A DNA stretch of 64,000 nt from Arthrobacter sp. H35-D1 (GTDB lineage Bacteria > Actinomycetota > Actinomycetes > Actinomycetales > Micrococcaceae): contig NZ_JASISP010000001.1 of the NCBI RefSeq assembly GCF_030063185.1, positions 124,001 to 188,000 on the forward strand, written 5' to 3'. A model generated the notes under the pieces. It searched no databases. It worked only from the letters and a program-made list of their open reading frames with translations, and had not been told where the DNA came from. Below are positions 1-7,624 of the stretch, piece by piece (within the stretch, counting starts at the first letter, position 1; every line of letters begins with the position of its first letter). Both the position numbers and the translations under genes were made by a program.

Positions 1-38
1 CCAGCGGACACTCAGGCACAGCAGCCGCTGTGTGCAGG

Positions 39-1145
39 CTAAGGCAGGCGGGCTGCGTGGGCGGCGGCGGTCTCCAGCAGCCGTGGTACTCCGGCCTCAA
101 GTGCGGCGCCGAACTGCTCGCCCCCCGTGCGTTCGCCGTGCTTCCAGCGCATGTGGATGGCCTCGGTGAAGATGGCCGCCTTCCACAACGCCAGCGTTTG
201 GTACCAGGGCAACGCGGCAAGATCCAAGCCAAAGTGCTCGTTGTACCTGGCCGCCAGTTCGCTGCGGTCCAGGTAACCGGGCTGCGCCGTCACGGGCGTG
301 AGTTCCAGCAGGGTGGAGGGCGTCCCTGCCTGGGCATAGGTGGCGGTCAGGTAGCCCAGATCGGCCAGCGGGTCGCCCAATGTGGCCATTTCCCAGTCCA
401 GCACGCTCTTCACACGGGCCGGTCCTTGGCGGGCGAACATCAGGTTTCCCAGCCGGTAGTCGCCGTGGATCACCGCGTTGGCCTGCGTGTCCGGCCGGTT
501 CGCCTCCAGCCACAGTCCCAGCTGCCCCACCTGCGGCAGGTCCCGGACGGCTCCGGCGTCCCACAGCGCCGCGAACCGCGACACCTGCCGTTTCAAATAC
601 CCGTCGGGGCGCCCAATCCCGGCAATGTCGCCGTGGCCAATATCCACCGAATGCAGCCGCACCAGCATGTCCACGGCCGCCTCGCTGGTGCCGCGGCGCT
701 GCGCCGGGGCGTCAAGGTGCGCCGGCACCTGGTCCGTCACCACATCGCCGTCCACAAAATCCATGAGGTAGAAGGGCACGCCCAGCACGTCGGCGTCAGC
801 GCACACGGCCAGGATTTTCGGCACCGGAATGCCCAACGGCGCCAGCAGCGACTGGATGTTCGCTTCCCGGACCATGTCGTGCGTGGACGGCGGCAGTGGC
901 GGCCGCGGCCCGCGTCGAAGCACCACGGCGGACCCTCCCCTGGTGAGGTGGAACGTCACGTTGGACTGCCCCTCGCCGATGCGGCGGGCCTGCACGGGAC
1001 CGGATCCGATTCCCGAAGCGTCCAGAAATTCCTCCACCCGCTCCAAGATCAGCAGCGGTGGTGCAGACTGCCGGGCGGCTTCCTCCGCGGTCTGCACAAT
1101 GTCCCGCCTGCCGTGCTGCTTGTCGTCGTGTTGCCTGCTGTCCAT
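39..1145 (-). CDS. Phosphotransferase family protein (APH fold)
   Basis: 368-residue aminoglycoside-phosphotransferase-fold kinase. It has the catalytic loop HGDYRLGN (residues 227-234) and the metal-binding stretch DWEMATLGDP (250-259), which with the length fit the APH-like proteins that sit beside acyl-CoA dehydrogenases (ACAD10/11 type). In that family the kinase acts on hydroxyacyl-type substrates, so a role in lipid or acid breakdown is inferred from the neighbours. The frame stays open upstream, but the ATG at 1145 is chosen because it overlaps the stop of the upstream dehydrogenase as TGATG, which implies translational coupling. Last gene of the SDR-dehydrogenase-kinase operon. Substrate unknown. 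Confidence 0.88.
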   Translation of the reverse strand: MDSRQHDDKQHGRRDIVQTAEEAARQSAPPLLILERVEEFLDASGIGSGPVQARRIGEGQSNVTFHLTRGGSAVVLRRGPRPPLPPSTHDMVREANIQSLLAPLGIPVPKILAVCADADVLGVPFYLMDFVDGDVVTDQVPAHLDAPAQRRGTSEAAVDMLVRLHSVDIGHGDIAGIGRPDGYLKRQVSRFAALWDAGAVRDLPQVGQLGLWLEANRPDTQANAVIHGDYRLGNLMFARQGPARVKSVLDWEMATLGDPLADLGYLTATYAQAGTPSTLLELTPVTAQPGYLDRSELAARYNEHFGLDLAALPWYQTLALWKAAIFTEAIHMRWKHGERTGGEQFGAALEAGVPRLLETAAAHAARLP

Positions 1146-2482
1146 CAGGGTTCCCCTTCGTGGGTGCGGGCCGTGCCCTGGAAGGGCTCCCCGGATTCGA
1201 CGGCGTGGCGGCGCCCCGAGGCAGCCCGGCGCGCGATGGCCCATTTGTGGGTTTCGGTGGAGCCGTCGTAGATCCGAAACGGGCGCACCTCGTTCAAGTA
1301 CTGGATCAGCGGCAGACCGTCGGAGACGCCGTCGCCGCCGCACAGTTGCACGGCCCTGTCGATTACCCGGTACACGGCTTCGGAGCAGTGCACCTTGGCC
1401 ACCGAAGACAGCGCGGACCCCGCCTTTGGGTCGACCGTGAGCAGTGCAGCGCACTTGGCGATGATGGCGTCGGAGGTTTCCAGATCGATGACGGACTGGG
1501 CGATCATTTCCTGGGCGATGCCGAGCTGGGAGAGGTGTGCGCCAAATATCTCCCGGGTGTTGGTGCGGTCCAGCATGATGTCCATGGCACGGCGGGCCAG
1601 TCCCAACCAGCGCATGCAATGGGTCAGCCGGGCCGGGCCCAGGCGCACCTGCGCGTATTTGAAGCCGAGCCCCGCTTCGCCGAGAACGGCGGATCCGGGG
1701 ACGTGCACGTCGTCGAAGTGCACGTGCGGGTGTCCGCCGGGCAGGTACTTGTCCACCGTGTGGATGGGGGCGCCGATCCGGACCCCCGGGGTGTCCATCG
1801 GCACCAGAAACATGGTGGCTGCGTGCGGCCGCGGCTTCTGCGACGCCCCGGCGGTCCCCTCCGGCCCGCCCGACCCTGCCGGCTCGGTGCGGGCCATGAC
1901 AATCGCAAAACCGGCAAAGGTGGCGCCGCTGGTGAACCGCTTGTCTCCGGAGATCCGCCAGCCGCTGCCCTCGCGGACGGCGTTGGTGGTCAGCGCTGAC
2001 GGGTCCGAACCGGCCCCAGGGTGCGGCTCTGACATGGCAAAGCACGAGCTGATGTCCCCGGCAGCCAGCGGTGCCAAAAAACGCCGCTTTTGTTCCGGGG
2101 TGCCGATCAGGTCCAGCATGTGCATATTGCCTTCATCCGGCGCCATGCAATTGAGCACCGCAGCGCCGATGGGCGAATATCCGGCCTCTTGGAACACCGG
2201 CGACCAGTGCTCAACCGCCAGCCCCTGCCCGCCGAATTCCACGGACACGTGCGGGGCAAACACGCCGGCCTCCCGCGCCGCAGCCGACAGCTCGCGCCGG
2301 ACGGCCAGGTTCAGTGCTTGGCCGGGGCGGGGTTCGGCAGGGATCACGGTGCCGCGGATGAAGCCCCGGGTGCGCTGTCGCAGGTCTTCAACGGCGTCCG
2401 GGTACAGGCCCGCCGGTGTGCCGGGAGAAGTTCCCGCTGATGTGCCCGCCGGGCCACCTGCCGGAGGTGGGGTGTGGTTCAC
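1145..2482 (-). CDS. Acyl-CoA dehydrogenase
   Basis: 445-residue flavoprotein of the acyl-CoA dehydrogenase family, which introduces an alpha-beta double bond into acyl-CoA and passes electrons to ETF. Seen: the conserved middle-domain stretch CFAMSEPHPGAGSDPS and the C-terminal helical domain with CGGDGVSDGLPL. The first 25 residues are a Pro/Gly/Ala/Thr-rich tail not usual for the family. The GTG start at 2482 has AAGGAG seven bases upstream. It follows the SDR by 58 bp and overlaps the APH-type kinase by one base. With these partners it resembles the ACAD10/11-linked group rather than classic beta-oxidation FadE. Chain-length specificity cannot be read from sequence. Confidence 0.92.
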   Translation of the reverse strand: MNHTPPPAGGPAGTSAGTSPGTPAGLYPDAVEDLRQRTRGFIRGTVIPAEPRPGQALNLAVRRELSAAAREAGVFAPHVSVEFGGQGLAVEHWSPVFQEAGYSPIGAAVLNCMAPDEGNMHMLDLIGTPEQKRRFLAPLAAGDISSCFAMSEPHPGAGSDPSALTTNAVREGSGWRISGDKRFTSGATFAGFAIVMARTEPAGSGGPEGTAGASQKPRPHAATMFLVPMDTPGVRIGAPIHTVDKYLPGGHPHVHFDDVHVPGSAVLGEAGLGFKYAQVRLGPARLTHCMRWLGLARRAMDIMLDRTNTREIFGAHLSQLGIAQEMIAQSVIDLETSDAIIAKCAALLTVDPKAGSALSSVAKVHCSEAVYRVIDRAVQLCGGDGVSDGLPLIQYLNEVRPFRIYDGSTETHKWAIARRAASGRRHAVESGEPFQGTARTHEGEP

Positions 2483-2540
2483 GTGCTGCTCCTTGCCTGA
2501 AACTGAAGGGCCTGAAAGTGCAGGATTTCCGCGGGCCCGC

Positions 2541-3359
2541 TCATCCCAGGCCGCCCGCGTTGCGCAGCCCGCCGTCGAGTGTCAGGACCTGGCCCGTCAC
2601 CCAGGAGGCGTCGGAGGAGGCGAGGTACGCCACTGCGGAGGCCACGTCGTCGGGCTCCCCCAGCCGCCCCAGCGGATAGGCTGCGGCAACTTCTGCCTCG
2701 CGGCCCTCGTACAGGGCACCGGCAAAACGGGTCTTGACCACGGCCGGCGCCACGGCGTTCACCCTGATTTCCGGCGCCAGTTCAACGGACAGCGTGCGGG
2801 TGAGGTGGGAGACGGCGGCCTTGCTGATCCCGTACAGGCCCAGGCCCGGGGCGGGGATGTCGCCGCTGACGGAGGACACGTTCACCACGTTCCCGCGCCG
2901 CTCCCGGAACCCCAGCCCGGGATGCGCCAGCACGGCCTGCGTCCAGGCGAGCGTGCCGAGGACGTTGACCTCGAAGATCTTGCGGGCCGCGGCCAGCTCC
3001 ACGGTTTCCAGCGGCCCGTACACGGGGTTGATGCCGGCATTGTTGACCAGTATGTCCAGCCCGCCAAAATGATGGTCGACGGCGGCCAGCACCTCCGCGC
3101 GGTGGTCCGGGTCGTCCGCCCGCCCGGCAATGGCGATCGCGTTCTCGCCAAGGGAGGCGAGCGCCGCGTCCAGCTGGTCCTGATGCCTGGCGGTGATCAG
3201 CACCCGGGCTCCCTCGGCTGCCAGTCGCTGCGCAACGGCCAGCCCGATTCCCCGGCTGGCGCCGGTGACCACGGCCGTCTTGCCGCGGAACCGCGGGGCC
3301 GGGTCCTGCGCTGGATTCTGGGCCGGCTTCTGGGCTGGGGGCCTGCTGTCATGCACCAT
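2541..3359 (-). CDS. SDR family oxidoreductase
   Basis: 272-residue classical short-chain dehydrogenase/reductase. Seen: NAD(P)-binding TGASRGIG (residues 32-39), NNAG (106-109) and the catalytic Y176-x3-K180 in YGISK, with a serine near 163. A Pro/Ala/Gln-rich repeat (about residues 7-22) precedes the Rossmann fold. ATG at 3359 is preferred over the open frame to 3461 because GGAAGAAG lies just upstream and the paralogous remnant near 14854 conserves exactly this start. First gene of the cluster with acyl-CoA dehydrogenase and kinase, so probably a hydroxyacyl or alcohol dehydrogenase in the same pathway. Its first codons and upstream region recur at 14841-14934, and a piece of its coding region at 5303-5480. 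Confidence 0.9.
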   Translation of the reverse strand: MVHDSRPPAQKPAQNPAQDPAPRFRGKTAVVTGASRGIGLAVAQRLAAEGARVLITARHQDQLDAALASLGENAIAIAGRADDPDHRAEVLAAVDHHFGGLDILVNNAGINPVYGPLETVELAAARKIFEVNVLGTLAWTQAVLAHPGLGFRERRGNVVNVSSVSGDIPAPGLGLYGISKAAVSHLTRTLSVELAPEIRVNAVAPAVVKTRFAGALYEGREAEVAAAYPLGRLGEPDDVASAVAYLASSDASWVTGQVLTLDGGLRNAGGLG

Positions 3360-3439
3360 GGGGACTTCTTCCGTTGTGATCCCGCTTGCCCGTCGGCAAC
3401 AACTGCCAGCATGCTGCGGAAATCGGCAACGGTCAAGGG
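3346..3439. repeat. SDR start-and-leader repeat, copy 1
   Basis: This 94-bp stretch covers the first codons and upstream region of the intact SDR. It matches 14841-14934 at 91 of 94 positions by eye. The second copy is the 5' end of a paralogue interrupted by the transposon. Confidence 0.9.
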
Positions 3440-3485
3440 GTCGGCGGGCAAAGCGCGCCATCCCCCGGACGCCCGCTCAGCGCAT

Positions 3486-3581
3486 CTTGCTGAGCCTTTG
3501 TAGCGCTGAGCCCTTGCCGCGCTCAGCCCTTGCCGCGCTCAGCCTTTGTCGCGCTCAGCCTTTGCCGCGCTCAGCCTTTGT
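3486..3581. repeat. 16-bp minisatellite (six units)
   Basis: Six tandem 16-bp units, the best matching CGCGCTCAGCCTTTGT; the first two are diverged and the last four nearly identical. The array lies between the SDR and the GIY-YIG gene and runs into the last codons and stop of the latter, so unit gain or loss could change that C-terminus. Confidence 0.9.
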
Positions 3582-4089
3582 CGCGCAGGGCGTTGCTGTG
3601 TGCGGTAGCAGCTGCTGCGGAGACGTGCAATTGCTCGGGAGTGCGGCCGTCGCGGTTCAAGGGCGGGCAGAGTTCGGTGCGCATGGCATCCTCAAGGTCC
3701 GCGAGGGGCTCCGATTCCGACACAAGGCAAAACGACATTCCAATGTTCTTCACCATCCAGGCGCTGAGCACCTCTTCGTCGGTGTCGGTCAACCGTGGAT
3801 GCGCGGATCTTCCATGCCACTGCGCCTGCAGCCCCAGGATTGCCGCCAGGGAACGGCGAAAAGTGGACTTTGATGTTTGCACGCCGTGGTGTTTGGCCCG
3901 GCTCCTCAAGTTCGTGGCCTTTCCCACGTAAATCAGGTCCCCGCGCTTGAGTGGCGTCAATTCTGCAGGCCAATTAACGTTCTTGGGCATGTCCCCGGTC
4001 AGATAACACTTGTAGAGGCCCGGGGCAAAGGGCATCGCCGCCCAAGCGACTTTGGCAGGGGCCGAGGCTGTCCATTTGAGATCTTCCAT
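3571..4089 (-). CDS. GIY-YIG nuclease-like protein
   Basis: 172-residue protein with a GIY-YIG-type core: PGLYKCYL (about residues 23-30) provides the first motif and LIYVGKATNLRSR (about 52-64) the second, followed by an H-H pair. The family cuts DNA with a single metal ion; small stand-alone members are often uncharacterised. There is no recognition domain beyond this unit. The stop codon falls inside the 16-bp minisatellite. It is followed upstream, on the same strand, by a DUF4375 gene 136 bp away, so co-transcription is possible but not shown. Function unknown: repair, mobile-element remnant or defence are all conceivable. Confidence 0.7.
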   Translation of the reverse strand: MEDLKWTASAPAKVAWAAMPFAPGLYKCYLTGDMPKNVNWPAELTPLKRGDLIYVGKATNLRSRAKHHGVQTSKSTFRRSLAAILGLQAQWHGRSAHPRLTDTDEEVLSAWMVKNIGMSFCLVSESEPLADLEDAMRTELCPPLNRDGRTPEQLHVSAAAATAHSNALRDKG

Positions 4090-4225
4090 GGGTTGACCTT
4101 ACGACATGGCCGGGGCAATCCTTTTCTCCCGTTCTTGGGACTGCCCATGGGCGCCTGCTTTGGACCCGGCTCCGCCCGGCGCAGGCGCCGGGGTTCGGAA
4201 CCCCGTTGCGGGCCTGGAACGCTCG

Positions 4226-5065
4226 CTATGCGCCGGCAAAGTCGTCCTCCAGCTCAAATTCGATTGCGGCGACGATCCCCTGCGTCCGGGGATCGAGCAT
4301 GAGGGCCCGGCTGGCGTCGTCGATCATGATGAATTCGCCCTTGTTGGTCCTGAAATGCCAGGCAAGGACCGTTTCGCCGTCGTGTTCATGGTTGGGGTCG
4401 CCCATGATGATTGTTTCCAACTGGTGGCCGGAAACGGAACAGAGTTCGTGGATGATGAGTTCAAACTCGGGGGTGTTCCCCAGCTCGGCCTCGTCCCTGC
4501 GTGCTTGGAGATCCGGTACGAGCGCCACGCGGGAGGCGATGTGTGCCACCAATCCCGGGGCGTCAAGGATCAACAAGCCCTCCTGGCCGCGCAGCCACCT
4601 GGCGTTGAGGCCTGTGACGTCTTCGGCCTCAAACAGTTCCTCAAATTCATTGTCCAAGGCCTCCATGGCGGCGACATGTTTGGAGCGACCCGATATCACC
4701 TCGGTGCGCTCCGCGCGGCATGACTCCTTGTCCTGTTCAGACAGCAGGTCATACCGGGCGGCGGTGCGGTCGAAGAGGTTCAGGTGCTTGCAGGCCCCCA
4801 TGGCCGCCAGCCCTTCGCGAATCAAGACGTCCAGTTCGTCCCTGTCCCCGGTCATGGAAACGTACTGGGCGAATCCGCCGTCGAGCGCCTGTGTCAGGTA
4901 GAAGTCAACGAAATAGCTGCGCAGCGCATTCGGGGCGATCTCATCGGCATGCAGGAACGCCAGGTACATCTCATTCACCACGGCCACATTGTCGGCCACA
5001 ACATCCTCATTGCCGGCGGCCGCGTCCTCGGTGGTCAAAACTACTGGAAATTGTTGTGCGGTCAT
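4226..5065 (-). CDS. DUF4375 (DMP19-like) domain protein
   Basis: 279-residue acidic protein. The stretch YFVDFYLTQALDGGFAQYV is the signature of the DUF4375/DMP19-like fold, some members of which are reported to mimic DNA. The C-terminal half (about 190-279, including HELCSVSGHQLETIIMGD) looks like an additional domain I do not recognise. GAGGAA lies five bases before the ATG at 5065. Neighbours are a GIY-YIG protein downstream and gene debris upstream. No function can be assigned; the fold assignment rests on the one motif. Confidence 0.65.
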   Translation of the reverse strand: MTAQQFPVVLTTEDAAAGNEDVVADNVAVVNEMYLAFLHADEIAPNALRSYFVDFYLTQALDGGFAQYVSMTGDRDELDVLIREGLAAMGACKHLNLFDRTAARYDLLSEQDKESCRAERTEVISGRSKHVAAMEALDNEFEELFEAEDVTGLNARWLRGQEGLLILDAPGLVAHIASRVALVPDLQARRDEAELGNTPEFELIIHELCSVSGHQLETIIMGDPNHEHDGETVLAWHFRTNKGEFIMIDDASRALMLDPRTQGIVAAIEFELEDDFAGA

Positions 5066-5239
5066 GGGAGTTCCTCACGCTGGGGAGCCTGGATGCTGCT
5101 GACACCTTCACGCTACGTCCGGGCCACGGCCGGGACAGGCCTTCGAAGATGAACATCCGGTGAAGAGCCGCAGACTCGTCCGGGCGACCGTGCAACTGCC
5201 GCCCTGGGGGATGCCGGCTAATCGCGTCCCTGGTTCAGC

Positions 5240-5302
5240 TCACCGTCCTTCGTGGGCGGCCAGGAACTTGTACACCTCAGTCTCGTCCACGCCAGGGACA
5301 GC
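5240..5302 (-). pseudogene. Tail fragment of a RamB-like gene
   Basis: The encoded tail PGVDETEVYKFLAAHEGR is nearly identical to the last residues of the RamB-like regulator that ends at 15994. Only about 55 bp are present, fused directly to the SDR fragment next to it, so this is debris of a duplication followed by deletion, not a gene. Confidence 0.85.
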
Positions 5303-5485
5303 GCCCTGGCGAGGGCGCTGTCGCCGAGCGAGGCAAGCGCCTCGTCCAGCTGGTCCTGATGCCTGGCGGTGATCAGTACCCGGGCATCCTCGGCCCCCAA
5401 GCGCCGTGCAACGGCCAGCCCGATTCCTCGGCTGGCGCCGGTGACCACGGCCGTCTTGCCGCGGAACCGCCGGGCCGGGTCCGGT
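5303..5485 (-). pseudogene. SDR paralogue, part downstream of the transposon
   Basis: Matches the intact SDR from about its residue 20 (DPA...FRGKTAVVTGASRGIG) to its residue 72, then breaks into the RamB tail fragment. Its beginning lies 9.3 kb away at 14824-14854. Removing 5486-14823 and one CCGGT copy rejoins the two parts in frame (MVHDRRSPTPDPARRFRG...). The frame would then run to a stop at 5218, about 97 codons, so the paralogue was already truncated before the transposon arrived. Confidence 0.92.
5481..5485. repeat. Target-site duplication, left copy
   Basis: CCGGT directly abuts the left transposon end (TGTCA). The same five bases abut the right end at 14824-14828. Five-base duplications are typical of Tn402/Tn5053 and Tn7-like elements. 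Confidence 0.9.
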
Positions 5486-5583
5486 TGTCATTTTCAGAAG
5501 TCGAGTGCGCAAATGTCAGGAGTCATCTTCACTGGTCTGATTTTTCAGAAGTGCTCTGCACGAAATTTCAGAAGTTGTCAGCA
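5486..5583. repeat. Transposon left end with three TniA-type repeats
   Basis: The outer repeat is 5486-5510. TTTCAGAAGT recurs at 5492-5501, 5543-5552 and 5566-5575, the arrangement of transposase-binding repeats at Tn402/Tn5053-family ends. The right end shows no such series. Confidence 0.85.
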
Positions 5584-5710
5584 CATCCCTCCCTGTCCGC
5601 AAGGGGAACCGTCGCCGAACACAATTGCTATTAGTCATGGTTGCCACTAGGTGAGCTGAGGTCTTGGTAGGCTCGTTTTTTGAAACTATCTGGGCGTAAA
5701 GGTGGGGGAA

Positions 5711-6121
5711 ATGAATTCAAATAATATTCTGGTAATGACTGCAGTAGTGGCCATGTTGGCACTGACTGGTTGCTCGGCACAGGCAAATGTATCGGCTGAT
5801 GCTGTAGGGGGCATCACCTCTAGATCGGGTGAAAATTGCTCAGGGGGATTCGAGAGCATCTGGAATTCGACCCCAGTTGACGGTGATGTATCCGGACTGC
5901 CCCAGGAGACCGTGACGGTAGTTTCGGAGACGGGCCGGATCTTTGATGCCATGCGCAGGGGATCAGACGGGACCGCGGAGGCAGTTGCACTAGAGAGCGT
6001 CGATTACAAGGTCAATGTGGATCCGTCTTGGCCGAAGAACCACGCCGTGATGATCGATACTGCTACGGATAAGGTTCTTGAAATCATCGAAATACCGGCC
6101 GACGCACCCGTGTGTGACTAG
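5711..6121 (+). CDS. Small lipoprotein, unknown function
   Basis: 136-residue secreted lipoprotein. The signal peptide runs from the ATG at 5711 through a hydrophobic stretch (VMTAVVAMLA) to the lipobox LTGC, so the mature protein would begin at Cys about residue 20. AGG lies upstream with acceptable spacing; a GTG at 5702 is a less likely start. The mature part has two further cysteines, in ENCSGGF and at the C-terminus (APVCD), that could pair. I recognise no domain. Transposon cargo, with base composition poorer in G+C than the chromosome. It may form a unit with the membrane protein at 6388; the 266 bp between them hold no convincing gene. Confidence 0.65.
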   Translation: MNSNNILVMTAVVAMLALTGCSAQANVSADAVGGITSRSGENCSGGFESIWNSTPVDGDVSGLPQETVTVVSETGRIFDAMRRGSDGTAEAVALESVDYKVNVDPSWPKNHAVMIDTATDKVLEIIEIPADAPVCD

Positions 6122-6387
6122 GCTCATCCAGCCCATATGGTCAGTGATTGCCAGGGCCACCGTACTCAATTTCCGAAACCCCTGCAAGAAAATCCAGTAC
6201 CCAATCTACGTGGGTCATCCGTGTCCCAATTTGGAACGCTCTGCGGTCATCACGATTGATGAAATCATCCCTTGGTTGGACGATCCAACTTTCACATCCT
6301 GGAAGAATTGACAGATGGAACCCAGCCCGAATGCTACCTCGGTCGTTATGGGTGCACTCGCCGTGACTCACAAGGAAATGATCTGAA

Positions 6388-6744
6388 TTGCAACGAATGC
6401 CACTACGAGGATGGCTTGGACTAACCTTGCTCTCCTTCCTTGTCCTCGGCGTCACGTTTTTCATCGGGATATTCGCCTCCGGTAAGGACACTGACGAGAC
6501 ATGCGCGAAGGCAGGCCAACTGCTTGACGATACCTATCGGGCGCAGAACTGGCAAGAACCAGGGCGGCTCTTCCCTCTACATAACAAATGCAACGCCGGT
6601 TATGACATGATCCCGGTCTGGATCAATCCTGCTCTGGTGATCTTCTCCGTTCTAACGGCCACATTTATCTGCGCGTTTATCGTCGCGGCAACCAAACGTT
6701 TGAAAGCACACCGACGAGAACGCCAAATTCATGACAAGCGGTAA
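6388..6744 (+). CDS. Small two-span membrane protein
   Basis: 118 residues from a TTG start at 6388 (AAGGAA about 11 bases upstream), or 115 from ATG at 6397. Two hydrophobic helices (about residues 8-30 and 78-101) flank an outside loop of about 45 residues with two cysteines; a basic tail (KRLKAHRRERQ) should face the cytoplasm. No recognisable family. The end overlaps the start of the Tat-signal ORF at 6731 by 14 bases, suggesting that these and perhaps the lipoprotein once formed an operon for an envelope function. Transposon cargo. Confidence 0.55.
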   Translation: MQRMPLRGWLGLTLLSFLVLGVTFFIGIFASGKDTDETCAKAGQLLDDTYRAQNWQEPGRLFPLHNKCNAGYDMIPVWINPALVIFSVLTATFICAFIVAATKRLKAHRRERQIHDKR

Positions 6745-6832
6745 ACTCACCCGCCGCAGTCTTCTCGGAGCTACCGTCGCAGTCTCCGGCACGCTGGTGT
6801 TCCCCATGAATGCGGCTCTCTTTATCCCGTAA
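6731..6832 (+). pseudogene. Truncated Tat-exported protein (signal peptide only)
   Basis: 33 codons starting MTSGKLTRRSLLGATVAVSG, a twin-arginine signal (RRSLLG plus a hydrophobic core), then a stop after MNAALFIP. It overlaps the preceding gene by 14 bases, as a real operon gene would. The coding part ends exactly where a Tn3-like terminal repeat begins (6833), so the body of the gene was probably cut off by that older insertion. Confidence 0.6.
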
Positions 6833-6871
6833 GGGGTCTGTCCGGATAGGGTCTCAGAACCGTCCCGTAAG
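6833..6871 (+). repeat. Possible Tn3-family terminal inverted repeat
   Basis: A 39-base stretch beginning GGGGTCTGTCCGGA, with CTCAGAAC in the middle and ending CCCGTAAG, has the shape of Tn3-family ends (GGGG outside, TAAG inside, 38-39 bp). No matching opposite end was found in the window. The following 200 bp up to the MerR gene hold nothing I can name. Confidence 0.45.
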
Positions 6872-7080
6872 CCGGTCCACCACCGGGCACATCAGCCGCT
6901 GACCTGCTGCTTTGCAAATGGTGGCCCTTGAAGTGTCCGTATATGTGGTTTTCAACGCTTCGTGGCGGCGTTCTGTGATCGCTCGATGTCGCCGGCTACA
7001 GGTGCAGTCTTCCAAGGCAGTGAGGTTGCGAGGTATAGGGCTGCAGTGCGTGTCGCTCCATATACCCGCTAGTGGAACGT

Positions 7081-7527
7081 TTAGCGGGCTTCGGGCACGG
7101 ATTGCTCTGGAAGTGGCGGGGTGGTGGTCTTACGTGCGCGGAAGACGCATTCTGTGGAGCAGTATTCGTCGCGGTCTGGGCAATTTGCTAGGCCGTCTTC
7201 GGCCTGATTGAGGCGGGCGCGTAGCGCATCCAAGTGTGCGCGTTTCTTATCTAGCTGGCGCACTCGTTCGGCCAAGAGGGATCGAAGGTGGTCTCTCACC
7301 TCGGTGCAGGAATCAGCTTCAAGTGAGTGGAGGTGGCTGCTTATGTCCGCTAGAGACAGGCCGAGTTCTTTGCTGGCCTCGATGATGTCGAGGCGGTTCA
7401 GCACGTCGCTGTCGTATTCGCGGTAGCCGTTGGTGGCGCGGCGGGGGCTGATGAGGCCAATGCTCTCGTAGTAGCGCAGCGCGGTGGTGGTGACGCCGCT
7501 GCGTTTGGTGACTTCCGAGATGCGCAT
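7081..7527 (-). CDS. MerR-family regulator (module 1)
   Basis: 148-residue MerR-type activator. The N-terminal winged helix-turn-helix MRISEVTKRSGVTTTALRYY is followed by the dimerisation helix (about 75-110). Cysteines at 74, 116, 123 and 127 (DSCTEV, NCPDRDEYCSTEC) are placed for binding a soft metal or metalloid, in the general layout of metal-sensing MerR proteins though not matching one type exactly. It is divergent from the BASS carrier at 7621, and the promoter between them has the over-long 19-bp spacer with a dyad that MerR proteins act on. The effector is unproven; arsenic or antimony is a guess based on the carrier. Confidence 0.85.
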   Translation of the reverse strand: MRISEVTKRSGVTTTALRYYESIGLISPRRATNGYREYDSDVLNRLDIIEASKELGLSLADISSHLHSLEADSCTEVRDHLRSLLAERVRQLDKKRAHLDALRARLNQAEDGLANCPDRDEYCSTECVFRARKTTTPPLPEQSVPEAR

Positions 7528-7555
7528 GAGGTGAGCCTATCGGTTGTCTCCGCGC

Positions 7556-7586
7556 TTGACCTTCAAGTGACTAGAAGGTTTACAGT
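7556..7586 (+). promoter_or_regulatory. MerR-type promoter and operator (module 1)
   Basis: The -35 TTGACC (7556-7561) and -10 TACAGT (7581-7586) are separated by 19 bp, the spacing that needs MerR-type distortion. The dyad ACCTTC-N9-GAAGGT overlaps the spacer. The expected start of transcription is about 7593, next to an ATG at 7595, so the transcript may be leaderless. Confidence 0.75.
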
Positions 7587-7594
7587 TGTTCACC

Positions 7595-7624
7595 ATGACC
7601 TCTCTCTTCGGTTTCAGTTCGTGA
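7595..7624 (+). CDS. Nine-codon leader ORF upstream of the carrier
   Basis: MTSLFGFSS followed by TGA. The ATG sits at the predicted transcription start and the stop overlaps the carrier's GTG start as GTGA, so it could feed ribosomes to a gene that has no Shine-Dalgarno sequence of its own. It may equally be chance. Confidence 0.35.
   Translation: MTSLFGFSS

Noticed and set aside
30-1271. Plus-strand frame of 413 codons over the kinase gene
   Set aside because: Shadow of the minus-strand genes; no domain, biased toward Gly, Arg and His as in antisense G+C-rich DNA.
1146-2045. Open frame continuing the kinase gene upstream to 668 codons
   Set aside because: It lies opposite in frame to the acyl-CoA dehydrogenase on the same strand, has Arg/Pro/His-rich nonsense composition, and the ATG at 1145 gives a complete APH protein.
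6122-6387. Overlapping short frames between lipoprotein and membrane protein
   Set aside because: None has a ribosome-binding site, domain or consistent composition; perhaps decayed DNA, not callable.
6872-7080. Plus-strand frame around 6912-7211
   Set aside because: Runs into the MerR gene antisense and has no recognisable content.
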